Below, piece by piece: positions 33,064 to 44,820 of a stretch of 64,000 nt of DNA. Source of the stretch: Linepithema humile (lineage: Eukaryota; Arthropoda; Insecta; Hymenoptera; Formicidae); NCBI RefSeq assembly GCF_040581485.1, contig NC_090129.1, positions 13,341,501 to 13,405,500 on the forward strand, written 5' to 3'. The notes under the pieces are model-generated. The model did not search any database, was not told the origin of the DNA, and was given only the letters and a program-made list of their open reading frames with translations. Both the position numbers and the translations under genes were made by a program. Each line of letters opens with the position of its first letter. Position 1 is the first letter of the stretch.

Positions 33064-33140
33064 AGGGCCTATCCAGACACACTTGCATAGTCGCATAAAC
33101 ATATGCATTAGGAAAGGAACAAAATTGTCATGGAATTTGT
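33064..33140. mobile_element. Fragment of PIF/Harbinger-like MITE
   Basis: GGGCCTATCCAGACACACTTGCATAGTCGCATAA matches the left half of 60632-60771. Preceded by TTA as in the complete copy. Right end missing. Confidence 0.6.
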
Positions 33141-33634
33141 CATATTAAGTGTAGATTCGATATTTGTTAAATAAATAGACGGATAGATATTAAATAAATA
33201 AACGTATAGATATTAATTATGAAATTCAACAGAAATAAACAAATTCTCATTTAAAGAATGCACTGCCACCCAGTAATAAATTATCTTTGAGGATGATTAT
33301 CATATAAACATAAAGTTGAGACTTTAAGAAGAACTGAAACATTAGTCTACGATTTTTCAGAAAGTTACAACTGTTTGTGTGAAATTCGTGAATTTTTAAA
33401 CTGAAAAATCTTAACGCTATAATTTTTATTCTAAGTGTATAATAATTTATTTTAAATTATTAATTAATTTAATATTTTAAGTTTAAAACAATTGTGATTT
33501 ATTACATATAAAATAATATAACACAAAATTAAGTACCTATGTAGTATATAATAAGTTAATAAATCTTGAAATATAAGATTCTTATATTTAAAATAGTAAT
33601 GCACATTTATTGCAAAAAAGTAACTGAAAAGTAA

Positions 33635-34760
33635 TGTTACGTCCTGATCAGACTACACGATTCTTTTCTTTTCATTAAATACCAGACCTAGTAAACGCGG
33701 GACCAACAAAAACTCTTAAAAAATATTATAACGCCAGAGCTGTTTTTTTCATGAGACACCAGGAGCTCGAATCTTCTCACAGAGAAAAATAGCATGGATA
33801 TTTCAAAATACCTTGGCCGTTCAGCGTGCCTATCGTCGCCAGAAAAACCGTAAAAGTCAAAACTTTGCGCTAGCTAAAGTCCTTAACCGACTCCAGACGG
33901 TTAGAGTAAGAGATAAAAAGAAAAACTGGCGCCAGCTAGTCATATTCTTGGATTCCACCTACGGGAACTCTAGATAATAGATAGGGTTTTACCGAGTAAC
34001 GATCGGGGAATGACCGCAGTCGCATGCCGAGAAGGCGCAACACCTGATACGGCGCACGTGTTTAGTAGGTCTGGGAAACCGAGATGCATTAGTCGCACTC
34101 TCCACGCGACATCAAGGGCACGCGACAGTCGTAAACTGTCAAATTTATTAGATCAGTGACCCAAGGCTTTGTGAACTTATATACCGATCCTTAACCATCC
34201 AATCCGAAAGCCGCGGCAAGCACCTCTATAGACCACTCATCATTTCATCGTATGGTCTAAAGACTACGCCCACCCAGATCTTAAGACACTGAGATGCACC
34301 CCACATATACTAATTAACACCAACCGGGTTACGCCACCTCAAAAACTTACCCCCATCATATATGGACCCGAAACGACGCTATTCCTTATTCGTTAGGGCC
34401 CCTTTCTTCCTATCTCATTTCAATTAACCTAATCATCTAAACCCAATCCTATTAGCTAAAAATGACGCCATCCTCCCCCACATTAAAAATCTTCTCGCAA
34501 GACTAATTCCTATTCGATCCCCGCTCCAAAAACCTAAGATTTTCCAAAGGGATCTACCCCAAAGAAAGGGTATCCCATCCCGCAGCAAGGTGCCCACACG
34601 TTAACAAAAGGGTCCGACGCCTATACAACACTTTCCCTCAACGGGGCGCCTGCTCAGAACCACCGAACATATTCAACCCGATCCGAAACTACTCTGCAAC
34701 GAGTAAGTCAGTTCATTCCTCTTTATTTTATTATTTCTTCTGTCCTCCCTCCGAAAAAAT

Positions 34761-34794
<34 letters not shown>

Positions 34795-35183
34795 TAAAGA
34801 ATACACAAATAAAATTATAAAACACATGCGAATAAGAGTTAAGTTTTGTATCCTAATTATAAATTCAATCAAATTAAAATGTTAAGTCTTTAGTAAATTA
34901 AACTTTTGTTCTTTTTCATTTAACTACACCCCCCTCGTTCGTCACCCCCTCTCACCTTCCCTCTCAAATTGCGCACAAAGGTTCCGTCCTGGGTAAAAGA
35001 AATTCAATTCCTTGACGCAAAAAGGGAACCACGAGCGGTTGACCTGTCGACGGAGTAAAAACGACTCTTTCAGTCGCTGACCCGTCGCAAGTCCTAAACG
35101 TGCCGCTCGGCTCGTGCGGTCAGGCTCGTTTACGTCGATCGCCGAGTCCATCGAAAAAATTCTACATCTATCAGGACGTAACA
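33635..35183. repeat. Solo LTR (1549 bp)
   Basis: Begins TGTTACGTCCTGAT and ends ATCAGGACGTAACA, with GTAA on both sides (33631-33634, 35184-35187) as a 4-bp target duplication inside the hAT element. Includes a CA microsatellite at 34766-34792. No internal coding region or partner LTR, so recombined down to one LTR. Long terminal inversions make a TIR element a weaker alternative. Confidence 0.75.
34766..34792. repeat. CA microsatellite
   Basis: ACAC run of about 27 bases inside the solo LTR. Confidence 0.9.
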
Positions 35184-35568
35184 GTAACGACTCGTTACTT
35201 TTTGAGTAACTATAATTGTAACGTGTTACTTTTCAGAGTCGGTAACTGTAACTAGTTGTTTTTTTAGTGAAAAGAACTGTAACTTTAACTAGATACTTTT
35301 ACAAAATAACTTTCCCAACCCTGTAGTAATGTATCATTTTCTATTTATGACATCCGACGCATCTTATGTCATGGATATATACCACTTTCCATAAACGTTA
35401 AAAATCGCTCGTAATTATAGAAAAACACATCCATATTTAAAGGTAGAAAACTCTTTGGATATTATGCACAGCATTTGTCAAAAGAATATTTTTAAAGTGG
35501 TACAAGCGTTGCAAGAATTAATTAATAATAAAAATTAGGAAATGTATAATAAAAAAATGAGTGATTTG

Positions 35569-35760
35569 CAGGGACCTGGACCGAACCGTAATCAGAACCG
35601 ATAACCGTTCCATAACCATTCGTTTTTTATGAAACCGAAACTGTAACTGAACCGAAATTTCATAAAGTTTAATCCGGAACCATAACCATAACCGGATCGG
35701 TTAAATTATATTTGGTTTACGGTTTTTTTTAGTTTTTAAATTTTTTTTGCGATTTCCACT
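35569..35760 (+). mobile_element. hAT-like left-end fragment
   Basis: CAGGGACCTGGACCGAACCG followed by repeated AACCGTAACCG-like motifs, the style of certain hAT termini. No matching right end found downstream. Confidence 0.45.
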
Positions 35761-36572
35761 CACATTTTATTACTTTATTACTTTTTAAAATAGTATAAAA
35801 ACCATTTATTCAGAAATAATATATTATTACTAAAAATACTATTACTAAAAATACTATTACTAAAAATGAAATTATATTCAAAGGCCAACAAATAAATCAA
35901 AATCAAAAGATTAAATAAAAAGCCTATGCTAAGTGTTTGTGCATGTGTATTAAAAAAACGTTTATAATAACGTTGACGTTTCTACTTGTTATCAGATCTT
36001 CTTCAGAATTCACATACAATATAATACATAAATCAAAATTTAAAAACGCTTTCGGGCTGATTTAACAAATTTAATTTGTCATCGTTAATGTATCGCTAAT
36101 CGCACGCCATTTTCTTATTTCAAGTTGTATAGTGTTAAAGATAAGGATGCCACAGACCAATTATTAATAAATTAATATTCGTAATCATTATCATGATTAA
36201 AAATTTTCAAGAAGTTTTCGTTGATTTGCAATAGAGAAAGAAAAAAACAAAATATAAATATTGTCTTGTATTTTATTCACTGACATATTAGTTAAGTTTT
36301 TTTTTTTTCCAAACATATTAATCTCTGACTTCTCCAAAAGAATATTACTTTCTCTATCTTTTTTTTTCTATCTTTCTCTATCTATTATCTATATTATCTA
36401 TTATCTATAACGTAACAATCAATCGTGCAATAATTTTGTGACAAATTAAATCAAAATATTATATTACATAATATATTATATATATTTAATTATTAATGAA
36501 AATAAGCATTATTTATGTTACGAAGAAAATGTTACGATTTCCTGAGGATGCCTCAACAACCCAGCCTACTTC

Positions 36573-36854
36573 TTATATAAAATGCTCCTGAGCCAGATCT
36601 ATCAGCGGCTCGGCCGCCAGCGGCCAGGCGGTAGTGGGGGAACAGGAGGCATCATCTCGGGAATCGGTCCGAAATGTGCAACTAATTCCGAGCTGTGTTA
36701 GAACGTCATCTTTTTCAGGCCATTTCCAATTGTTACCGTACATCGACATTGTTTGCACCACTTTTCCGTCATCTTTACGAATCACCATATCAAGAAATAA
36801 TTCTCCTTTATAAATTATAATAACAAAATACCCTTCTTTACCGTCATTTTTCAT
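36573..36854 (-). pseudogene. C-terminal fragment of an unidentified transposon-type protein
   Basis: 93 codons containing YFVIIIYKGELFLDMVIRKD and a later NNWKWPEKDDVLTQL. A (V/I)xYxGELFxGxV...WKWPEKxD pattern recurs, as I remember, at the C-termini of a transposon-derived insect family. The tail after DDVLTQL does not look conserved. No start or upstream domain is present. Function unknown. Confidence 0.4.
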
Positions 36855-37101
36855 TTTTTGTTTTGTAGTATGAATTTGTAGTATTTTTATTTTTTGTTTT
36901 GTAGTATAAACGCTAGTTTATTTTTTTGCTTTTTTGATACTACACTGAGAAAAAAATATACTAAAAAAAAGAAAATTTCCTTAATTTTAGTAAATCGTTA
37001 GTTTGCATACAACTGTAAACGCATTTTTTTTAAATAAGAAAATACATGTATTTATTTGAAGAACATAATTCCATTATAAAAGAAATTATTTATTAATTAT
37101 A

Positions 37102-38337
37102 TCCAGACAGCACAAGTACGTTCTATGAACATTTATAGAATAATATTAGAGAATGTTTGAATATTCCTAGAATATTCTTACATTATGATTGGTGTTCTTG
37201 TGAACTTCCAGTGGAACATTAGAAGTAGACAAAAAGTCACGTTCTGTGAATGTCCTATAAATATGCTATAGAATATTGTATGAATATTCTAAGGACATTC
37301 TCTGGATATTAAATAAATTTTCAGAGAATATTCTGCGTATTTTCATGGAATATTCTGATGAGAGGATATAGGTAATGCAAGAAAAATATATAGATATACA
37401 AATATTATAGATTTATATTATATAATTAATACATATATATGTACATTATATTATACTATTTAAGACATAATAATAAACAAATATAATAAAAAATTAACAT
37501 TTGTTAGCGTACTTTAAGTAATCACGCGATACGTACGATGCACCACCGATGGGTACGGCACGTAGATCCACGGCCGACACTATTATCAAATAGCAATGGC
37601 GATACCGGTAATTACGTAAACGTCCACTCGAAAATATTTATCGAGGATCTGTCAGGATCAAAAGGCAGGATGGTATAGAAGGTGCAAACACAATAACAAT
37701 ATAACGATATTTATTAATATCGATAACACCCGCGTACATATAACGAGGTAATGATTACCGAAAACACAACGAACGTGTTGTCACAAGGACTACTCAGACG
37801 GCAATGTTTTATACGCATGCCGTGACACGCTCAAGGATCGCCTATTGCATCAGCTAATCCTGATTGGCCCTAATCAAAGATATTCCTATGCCTAGGACGC
37901 TAGACGCAGCGTTAGATAACTTGCGCGTGGTTGCGAGGACCGCGGGAAGTGATCGCAGTGTCGCACAATCGGCGGCGCTGTACCGCGTTGCTTACACATT
38001 AAATCAATATATTCATGTACTAGAAAATTAGAGCCTTATGCTAGGGAATAACGCATGAACCATGCGTTAGCCAATTAACGTTTATTTTTACAAGGAAAAG
38101 TTCGTAAAATGTTATAGGAATATTTTGGTACATAAACGTTCCAATTACAAACGAAATAAAATGTTATAAGAATATTCATTGAAATATTATTAGAATATTC
38201 TGAGAATTTAACAAATAATATTCCAATAACATTCAGAACATTCTTAGAACCGTATAAGAATATTCTTTCCGAATATTCTCAGAATATATGGAAATCTTCT
38301 TATTAGAATATTCTCCGAATATGCTGTGCTGTCTGGG
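37102..38337. mobile_element. DNA element with CCAGACAGCACA ends and GAATATTC-rich flanks
   Basis: Left TCCAGACAGCACA and right TGTGCTGTCTGGG are inverted with one mismatch. Both subterminal zones (37130-37370 and 38095-38320) are packed with AGAATATTCT and close variants. The central part is replaced by a solo LTR. No protein. Superfamily unknown. Confidence 0.7.
37502..37996 (-). repeat. Solo LTR (495 bp)
   Basis: Plus-strand ends TGTTAGCG and GCTTACA, flanked by CATT on both sides (37498-37501, 37997-38000). On the minus strand a TATAAAAC box lies at 37813-37806 and AATAAA near 37715, giving the promoter-then-polyA order of an LTR. GC-richer than its host element. Confidence 0.8.
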
Positions 38338-38589
38338 TAACAAGTAGCATTACAAATATTTTGTATAATACAATTAATGATTATTGAAATACAATTTTTA
38401 TTTTTTACTAATTAGTAATTTTCCAATTATATTTATTTATTTGAAAAAAATACTTTTTTTTATTAAGTAAAAAATCATTAATTGTTAGAATTATTTTGTA
38501 CATTATAGTCAATATTTATTGAAATATAAATCTTATTTTTTATAAATTAGTGATTTTATAATAATATTGATGAAATTGTCCATCCCCAC

Positions 38590-38870
38590 ACTTTGGGCTC
38601 CCTACCAATCAAGGCTTCCTCACTGTACCTAGATAATAATCTTAACACTGTCCCCTTCCTCGGGCCAGCAGATTTATCCCTACATAATCTAAACTGTCCC
38701 CTCCTCGGGCCAGTAGATTCTATCCCACTGTCCCCTCCTTGGGCCAGCAGATTCAGTCCCACTTCTGAAAACTGTAGACGTCAAAAAACCAAGGAGCCGA
38801 CCGGGTTTTGAACTCGGGATTCCTCGTACCACAACCTAGCACTTAGCTACCTGCCCCACGACAGCTCCAC
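38590..38870 (-). mobile_element. tRNA-derived SINE candidate
   Basis: On the minus strand 38868-38793 resembles a tRNA: GGAGCTGTCG start, box-A-like TAGCTAAGTGCTAGG, box-B-like GAGTTCAAAACCC, and a closing CGGCTCC that pairs with the 5' end. Downstream (38780-38640) are three ~45-bp units of GGGCCAGCAGATT...CCACTGTCCCCTCC. A tRNA-like head plus unrelated repeated body is SINE organisation. Target duplication not found. Confidence 0.6.
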
Positions 38871-39724
38871 TGCTCTTCTATTCTTTCCGACCGCCTACCA
38901 AATATCTAAACAAGCCTTACTAGACTTTATACTCCTACATACAATATAGTTATTATGTACTAAATTATACCTTTTATTTTTTATTACTTACTGATTTTGA
39001 ACATAAAAATAAGAAAATGTTAACTTAAATTTTGAACAGAAAAAGTAGTTCTATTTCTTAATAATTATTGCTTTTGATTTATTTGATTTGATATTGCTTT
39101 GATTGATTTATTTTCCTAAATCTATCAAAGATTTATAATTTATAATTTCAATCGCAAGTAATAATGACTAACCGCTTATTGAGCTACTTTTTCTACTAAA
39201 TGCAGTCATTAAAATTCTTGCAAAACAATATACAGAAAAACATTTAAACGAAAGAAAAACAATTAATAAAAAAATGCGTTTTAAAAATTTAAAAACTTAT
39301 TTGTTCCAAATAAAATATTCTTTCTCTTGTTATTAAATATATTAACTTTATTCCAGCATATGTTTCCTCAAATGTAATAAATTGTACTGAGAAAATATTT
39401 TTTTTTTATAAGTGCACTATTCATTATTTTTAAAAGTTTGGAAACATGAATTTAAACAAATATTTATTAAAACACTGTTTTCAAAATTAAAAAATTCGGA
39501 TTCAGTATTTTAAAAATTTATTTACTACATTTCAACAACTATTGCACTGTAATATACTAAACCTGAATTTGATTTAAGTAAATTTTTCAACAAGAAATTA
39601 TTTTCTAATTTTAATGCATTATTTATTATAGTCTAATTGAGAAGTTTTATATTATAAACATTATTTATTTAAATTAAGTGCATCTATTAGTTAATATATT
39701 TACTAAAATTAAGAAAATTTTTTT

Positions 39725-41990
39725 TTAGTGTAGTATCTTAGCCCTTTTATTTGAACTAGATTTTGTATTGAACTTTTTCCTTTTAAATCTCTTTTTTTTT
39801 TCTTTTTTTTTCTGTTTTTCCTCGTTTTTTTTATATTCTATAAATTCTTCCAAAGTGGCTACTGTAGAAATTAGTTTTTTTTGCATTTTTTTTTCTTTTT
39901 GTTTTACTTCAAGCCAAAACAGGACATTTTTTAAAAGAGTTGGAACATTCTGCAGAAAAGTTGGAATAGCATATGATTTTATATTGTCTTCATTTCTATT
40001 ATTTTCAATTGTTTCAACCGGGAGAACATTGTCTATTTTCAAAGGTATTTGCAATAATTGTGTATCTCATTGTAAATTTTCATTCGTTTTTATAGGTGTA
40101 TGCATTAGTTCTTCACTATCTGTACGAGTAGTGCCATTGTTAACATTATTGTAGCTTACATCAATTACAGTTTCTTTTTTTAGAATTTTATAGTATTATC
40201 AGATTAAACTTCAAGGTCAAGAACTCTTTGGTTTTCCTAAGTAAGTACAATACTGTCATCTAAAAATTTATAACAACTTCTTCTGAAATAAAATTCTCAA
40301 TACAATTTAGTGATGAAATAATAGCTTTTAAAATAGCCTTGTGAGTGCTATTTGTTGAATAACTTATGCCCAGATAGGATTATTTGTCTCGTAAATAATC
40401 AATACACACATATAATTCCTGTACGATCGAAATCGTAGTTTTCTTTATTAAACATAAACGAAACCTTTTTTACACGTGCGACCATTAAAAATTGTGTGTA
40501 CCTAAGAAAAGAAACTCGAAAGAGAAGCTAAAAGAAAAGAGGGGGGAGGGCGACACACACGCCACTACCGTTCGTCAAATGTAACTAAACTTCGGCTAAT
40601 TTCAATACTATTTAAATCGTGAATCTTGAATTTTTGTTTCACATTTTTCTTCTGTAATTTTTTTCCAAAAATAAAATAAACTTTTATCATGTATTCTTCC
40701 TTTCAATTTGTCACTATCTTTAAATTGTCGTAAAGTTTCAATGCATAATCTCTTCTTTATCTCTATTAAAATATTATTGCTTTTTCTACTATTGTTTGCT
40801 ATCGTCTTTGTAATATCGTTCTGCATATCTGATTTTTCCTGAGATACAATTTTTAATTGTGTTAATAACACAATTTTTCGAATAATCAATGTTATCAGAG
40901 TTAAAAAAGGATAAAGCCCGCAAGATTTGAATCCGTTCTTTATGATATCAACAGTATCATTAATGCATTTATCAATTTGCTTAGCAAAATCTTCTCGTTT
41001 TAATCTTTCTTTATTATTATCAATATGCCAACGTTGGACTTGATTTTTCCAAGCATTTTTTAGTGGATGAAACACAGCTACATCTAATGATTGTAGTCTA
41101 TGAGTCGAATTAGACAATAATGCTGTTAAAATTATACCTTTATCTTTATAAAATTCTGTCAGTGGCAAATTGATATGCGAGAAATGTGCGTCTAGAAAAA
41201 AGAATTACGGGAAGTGGAACATTATTCTTGACGACCCATGAAAAACTTTTTGTTACATATTCATAGAAACTTTTCATCCAGCCCGTATCAGATCGTCCAA
41301 TATTCCAATTAAGAGGCATTTTAAGAATAATGCTTGAAGGTACGCGTTTATAAGAAAATAATACCAGTGGTGATTGTTTAGATCCAACTGCCGATATAGT
41401 TACTAAAACAATGAGACATTCTTTCTCAACATTCGCTATTTTTGTAATCACTTCCTTCGATCTTTTTTGTACTATAACTTGCTTTTCTTTTGAAGAAAGA
41501 AAAAAAGCAGTCTCGTTACAATTAAATATTCTACGAAAATCAGTCAAGACCATTTAAGTTTTGATCCTGTAATTTTATACACAACTGTATCAGTCTCTTA
41601 TGTCTTTTTCAGTGATACTAGCTCTTGGTCTCGTCAACTTTTGTGAAACTATGTTGCGAACTATTTAAAAGTTCTGAATGTCTAGTTAAAAATTATCATA
41701 CCAATGTCGACCTGACATATCATTCTTAAATGAATTTTCCCTTTTTAACTATTGAACCAGTTTAGCAACATTCTCTATCAATTGGTTCTTAGTCACTAGA
41801 AACCCATTTCCATGATATAAAATTTACTAAAATTTTCTCCTCTTTTTTGGTAAGTACTGTATGGACACCACAAATAGCATCATCCTTGTATTTTTTTATG
41901 TATTTTATCAACTAATGTCGTCTTCAGTATTTTAAAAGTTTTTGATGCGTTGCTATAATTCATTCCATCTTTTATTCCAGGTTTGCAAAT
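39725..41990 (-). pseudogene. pogo/Tigger-type transposase, broken
   Basis: Read on the minus strand: 41990-41750 has a degraded HTH segment (NYSNASKTFKILKTTLVDKI). 41553-41146 reads the DDE region with VEKECLIVLVTISAVG, SPLVLFSYKRVPSSI and GRSDTGWMKSFYEYVT. A frameshift lies near 41180; 41168-40608 continues with LTALLSNSTHRLQSLDVAVF and a LKREDF segment. 40054-39725 is the Lys-rich tail with IPTFLQNV...VLFWLE. The first catalytic Asp is Asn here (FNCNET where DET is usual), the second lies at the frameshift, and the third is present. A ~200-bp unrelated piece (about 40373-40570) interrupts it. DNA-transposase ancestry is clear; the copy is inactive. Confidence 0.82.
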
Positions 41991-42410
41991 TTCTACGCAA
42001 AGCGAGGTTCCAACCCAAACCTATATGTATAGGTTTTTGATGGTGGAGCCCCCCGCAGGGGGGCGGAACCCACTGCATAGTGGAGGGAGAATGTCTTTTG
42101 TATTATTTCATTTTTTTTCGAAAAATATTGGTTCTATGCAAAAAATGCATACAACATAAATGATGTATTTTTTTAAGAGCTAAAACTTTTACTTGAAACA
42201 TTTCTTTGTTACATCAATATTTATAATATAATATAAAAATAATCAAAATAATATTAAAAAAGTGATAATTTTTGAGTGTTTTTGAGTTTTGACTTTGAAA
42301 ATGACCTTATCGCCAATCGGCATGGTTATATTTGTAATCAGCGCGCAAAAATATAATAAAAAACGTAGTTTGAAGCAAATTGTAGGTGTGGACTTTTTGC
42401 AACTTTACCC

Positions 42411-43544
42411 CATTTTTCAAATAAAATATTTTATCATATCTAATTTATATCTAAGAGACACCTTGTATAAGTCTATTTCGTCTTGTATGTACACCATACA
42501 GTCATACAATAGAATTTCAATCGCGAAGAAAAAGTATAATCAAACTTATAAATTATTCGATAAAACAGTAAACAGACCACACGTGTAGATTACTAACTAA
42601 AAGAAATACTTACGTATTTCTTAACCAGTTGAGTGGTAATGTATCATATATGTACAAAAAAAAAGTGCCAAACGTGGTAATGTATCATATTTGTACATTT
42701 CTAAATAACTCCACTAATTTTCAACAGATTTGCATAAAATTTGATAAAAGTTTTTTGGGCTGCTGAATTCAAATCTGTTGTCAAAATTGCAAAATTTAAA
42801 ATGGCGGATCCAATATGGCGACTGTTAATTGTTAAAAGATTAAAATATTGGAGTTAGGTAAAATAAATATAAGACCTTATTTGTAGAGCTTTTTATGAGC
42901 TTCATTTTTTGTTTAACAACTTTTTTCGTACAATAAATACTTTCTGAAATAATTAACAAAAACAGTTTTATTTTTGAACCTTTGAGGGGGGTTGGGGGGC
43001 GGAGGGGGCATTTGCGCCAAAAATCCATTTGAGAATATTATTTACTAGATAAAATAAGTATTTAGGCTGAATATAAGCCAAATCGGAAATGATAGCTTTT
43101 CGGAAGTCCACCCCCCTTTTTTAATTTACCTCCACTTTTGACTGGAAAGTCGTAGTAAACATTTTTAAAAATCATTGTTCTTGTCTTGAAACGCCCTTTC
43201 AAATAATCCCCACTCGATCCATAGTGCCATTTAACATTTTCCACCCCTATTTCCCCCCTCCCCCGCCCCCAGGGCGAGAGAGAGTTATCCACGCCCATTT
43301 CGAAAAGTTGCTTTTTCGAAAACTTTGAACCCATGTTTCACCGTTTTTCGATATTTTAACTTTTGGCTCTTACCACTTTTGGCACAAATCTTTCGGAAAA
43401 GTCTACCACTCAACTGGTTAAAATCTGCCAGCTCAGGACATATCGCCTGTAACAATATTTTTCACAATTTGCCAGCTCACGGATAAATCGCCTTTGGCTT
43501 TCTTTTTTCTAAATTGTCAGCTGACGTTAGATTGCCTCTGACTA
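42411..43544 (-). mobile_element. Reversed fragment of the TTAA hairpin-array family
   Basis: 42411-42620 is the reverse complement of about 15065-15271, and 43422-43544 that of about 14800-15060 (GCCAGCTCACGGATAAATCG, GTCAGCTGACGTTAGATTGC). Both pieces were continuous before the 793-bp insertion at 42625. Neither terminus is retained. Confidence 0.75.
42625..43417. mobile_element. TTAA-target MITE (793 bp) with CCAGTTGAGTGGTA ends
   Basis: Inverted termini CCAGTTGAGTGGTA and TACCACTCAACTGG flanked by TTAA (42621-42624, 43418-43421). Two GTGGTAATGTATCATAT motifs lie near the left end. It contains the AAATGGCGGATCCAATATGG motif at ~42800, shared with the transposon at 28703-32415. No credible ORF. 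Confidence 0.82.
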
Positions 43545-43546
43545 TA

Positions 43547-44690
43547 TACAGGGTGTCCCAGACTTACCGTATCACCCGTTAATGGCCGATTCTTGAGGTC
43601 ATTTGGAGACGAAAATCTTAATACCAAAATGTCGAGGCTACTATAGTATTTGAATGGAAAAGGCTTAAAGTAACAGTATGCGCTGTTACTAAGCGCCACA
43701 CGGGCTTCACGTGTACACCCCCCATTACGGGCCGCATTCCGATCCCCTAACTCGAGAGTAGTAGCTTGAGAAGGGGTAGCTGCCGGGTAGGGTAGCACCC
43801 CAAGTGGGGATAGCGCGACCGATATAAAAGCCGACTCGCGGAGCAGACCGACACCATTCCCCCGAGTACGACTCGGACAAGCCTCAGGGCGCACTCTGAA
43901 GCTCCGGTCGTACTCGCTCCCATCCTTTCCCGTCGTTCTAGGAGCAGAACGTTCCCTGCTTCGGTCGGGTGTTCCCGACGTTCGACTTCCTATATCCCTC
44001 GCACGAGAGAAGATTCTCTCTGTCTTCGGACACAGCGCACCGGCAACCGTCGACGACTCAGCAAGGCTCGGATACACGCGGTATCACTTATTTTTTAATA
44101 CTTTGACTCCGTACCGTACGAACCGACCGACTTAGGATTAATTATAACGTTTGTTATCTCTGCCGTATTTTTCTAACCAATCAAAGATTAGTTTAGAATT
44201 AAATAATTTAAATTGTTTAATTTCGGCCAAAAACGCACCACGTTTAACGATTTACGCAGTTTGTTTGTTATCCGATTAATTCCGATAGTTGTTCATTCGT
44301 TCACATTTAGATTTCTACCCGTTTATACCGTTGAAACATTAGATAGTTTAACCGATAGGGAAATACTTATGTACTCATTGTTAAATGTTTTCTTTTATAA
44401 TTATATCATCAGTCCAAGTGCTTTCTTGAATAAATATTTATTTTGTTTCTTTAATTTGTTTTTATTAATTTGTAGTCTCCCGAAAACCACACGAACGAAT
44501 TCTAGCGAACCGGCGAGTTATTCCGCGTCGTAAGAATCCGCTTTGCTACCTACGCACCGTCGAAATTCCGCATCGTTACGCACCGCCCGAGGCGTAAAAA
44601 TACGCACCGTTACAAGTTTACCAATCAGCTTGTCAGAATTTCGCGCGCTCAGAGACATCGCATCTCGAAAGGACTCTTGCACAACACTTT
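43547..44690. mobile_element. Mariner-type MITE split by LTR-like sequence
   Basis: ACAGGGTGTCCCAGACTTACCGTATCACC begins at 43548. The body (ATTCTTGAGGTCATTTGGAG, CCAAAATGTCGAGGCTACTATAG, GGCTTAAAG) parallels 15962-16080. The later part (ACCAATCAGCTTGTCAGAATTTCGCGCGCT) resumes at 44620. The right terminus is not found. Confidence 0.6.
43684..44614 (+). repeat. LTR-like insertion (probable solo LTR)
   Basis: GC-rich block with TATAAAAG at 43823-43830, AATAAATATTTATT near 44430, start TGTTACTAAGCG and end CGCACCGTTACA. The same architecture is seen at 55286-60231, where the start TGTAACGGTGCA resembles the inverse of this end. No clear target duplication, so boundaries are uncertain. Confidence 0.5.
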
Positions 44691-44820
44691 ATATAGCAGA
44701 TCATACTTTGTACCGATAGTATTGATTTTCTCTCATGACATGAGAAACGTCATTTGTCAATGCTATCGTCAAAAGAGACGATTTTGCGACTAAAGATCAG
44801 GATTAGGTGGTCATAGCCTT

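Larger units (their letters stand above)
32868..35323. mobile_element. Non-autonomous hAT element interrupted by a solo LTR
   Basis: CAGGGTTGGGAAGTAACTCG at the left and ACTTTCCCAACCCTG at the right are inverted. Eight-base flanks are identical (TAGTAATG at 32860-32867 and 35324-35331). Without the inserted LTR the element is about 0.9 kb. The ends are rich in GTAACTCGTTACTTGTAACG palindromes. A PIF/Harbinger-like MITE piece lies inside at 33064-33140. No transposase frame. Confidence 0.9.
36936..39737. mobile_element. Candidate TIR element containing nested insertions
   Basis: GATACTACACT...TTTCCTTAATTTTAGTAAAT at 36936-37010 is inverted at 39694-39737. The interior is AT-rich with diverged ~100-bp tandem copies (38340-38570) and hosts the GAATATTC element and the SINE. 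No TSD established. Confidence 0.5.

Noticed and set aside
35164..35331. Repeated GTAACTCGTTAC palindromes as regulatory sites
   Set aside because: They belong to the terminal regions of the hAT element 32868-35323.
39768..40154. 128-codon Phe/Ser-rich plus-strand frame
   Set aside because: Antisense shadow of the Lys-rich tail of the pogo-type transposase.
42040..42090. GC-rich hairpin CCCCCCGCAGGGGGG as a terminator or regulatory site
   Set aside because: Isolated, no adjacent gene in this orientation, and no repeat partner.
43517..44077. 186-codon minus-strand frame
   Set aside because: Runs across the boundary between a mariner MITE and an LTR-like block; GC-rich noncoding sequence is the better reading.
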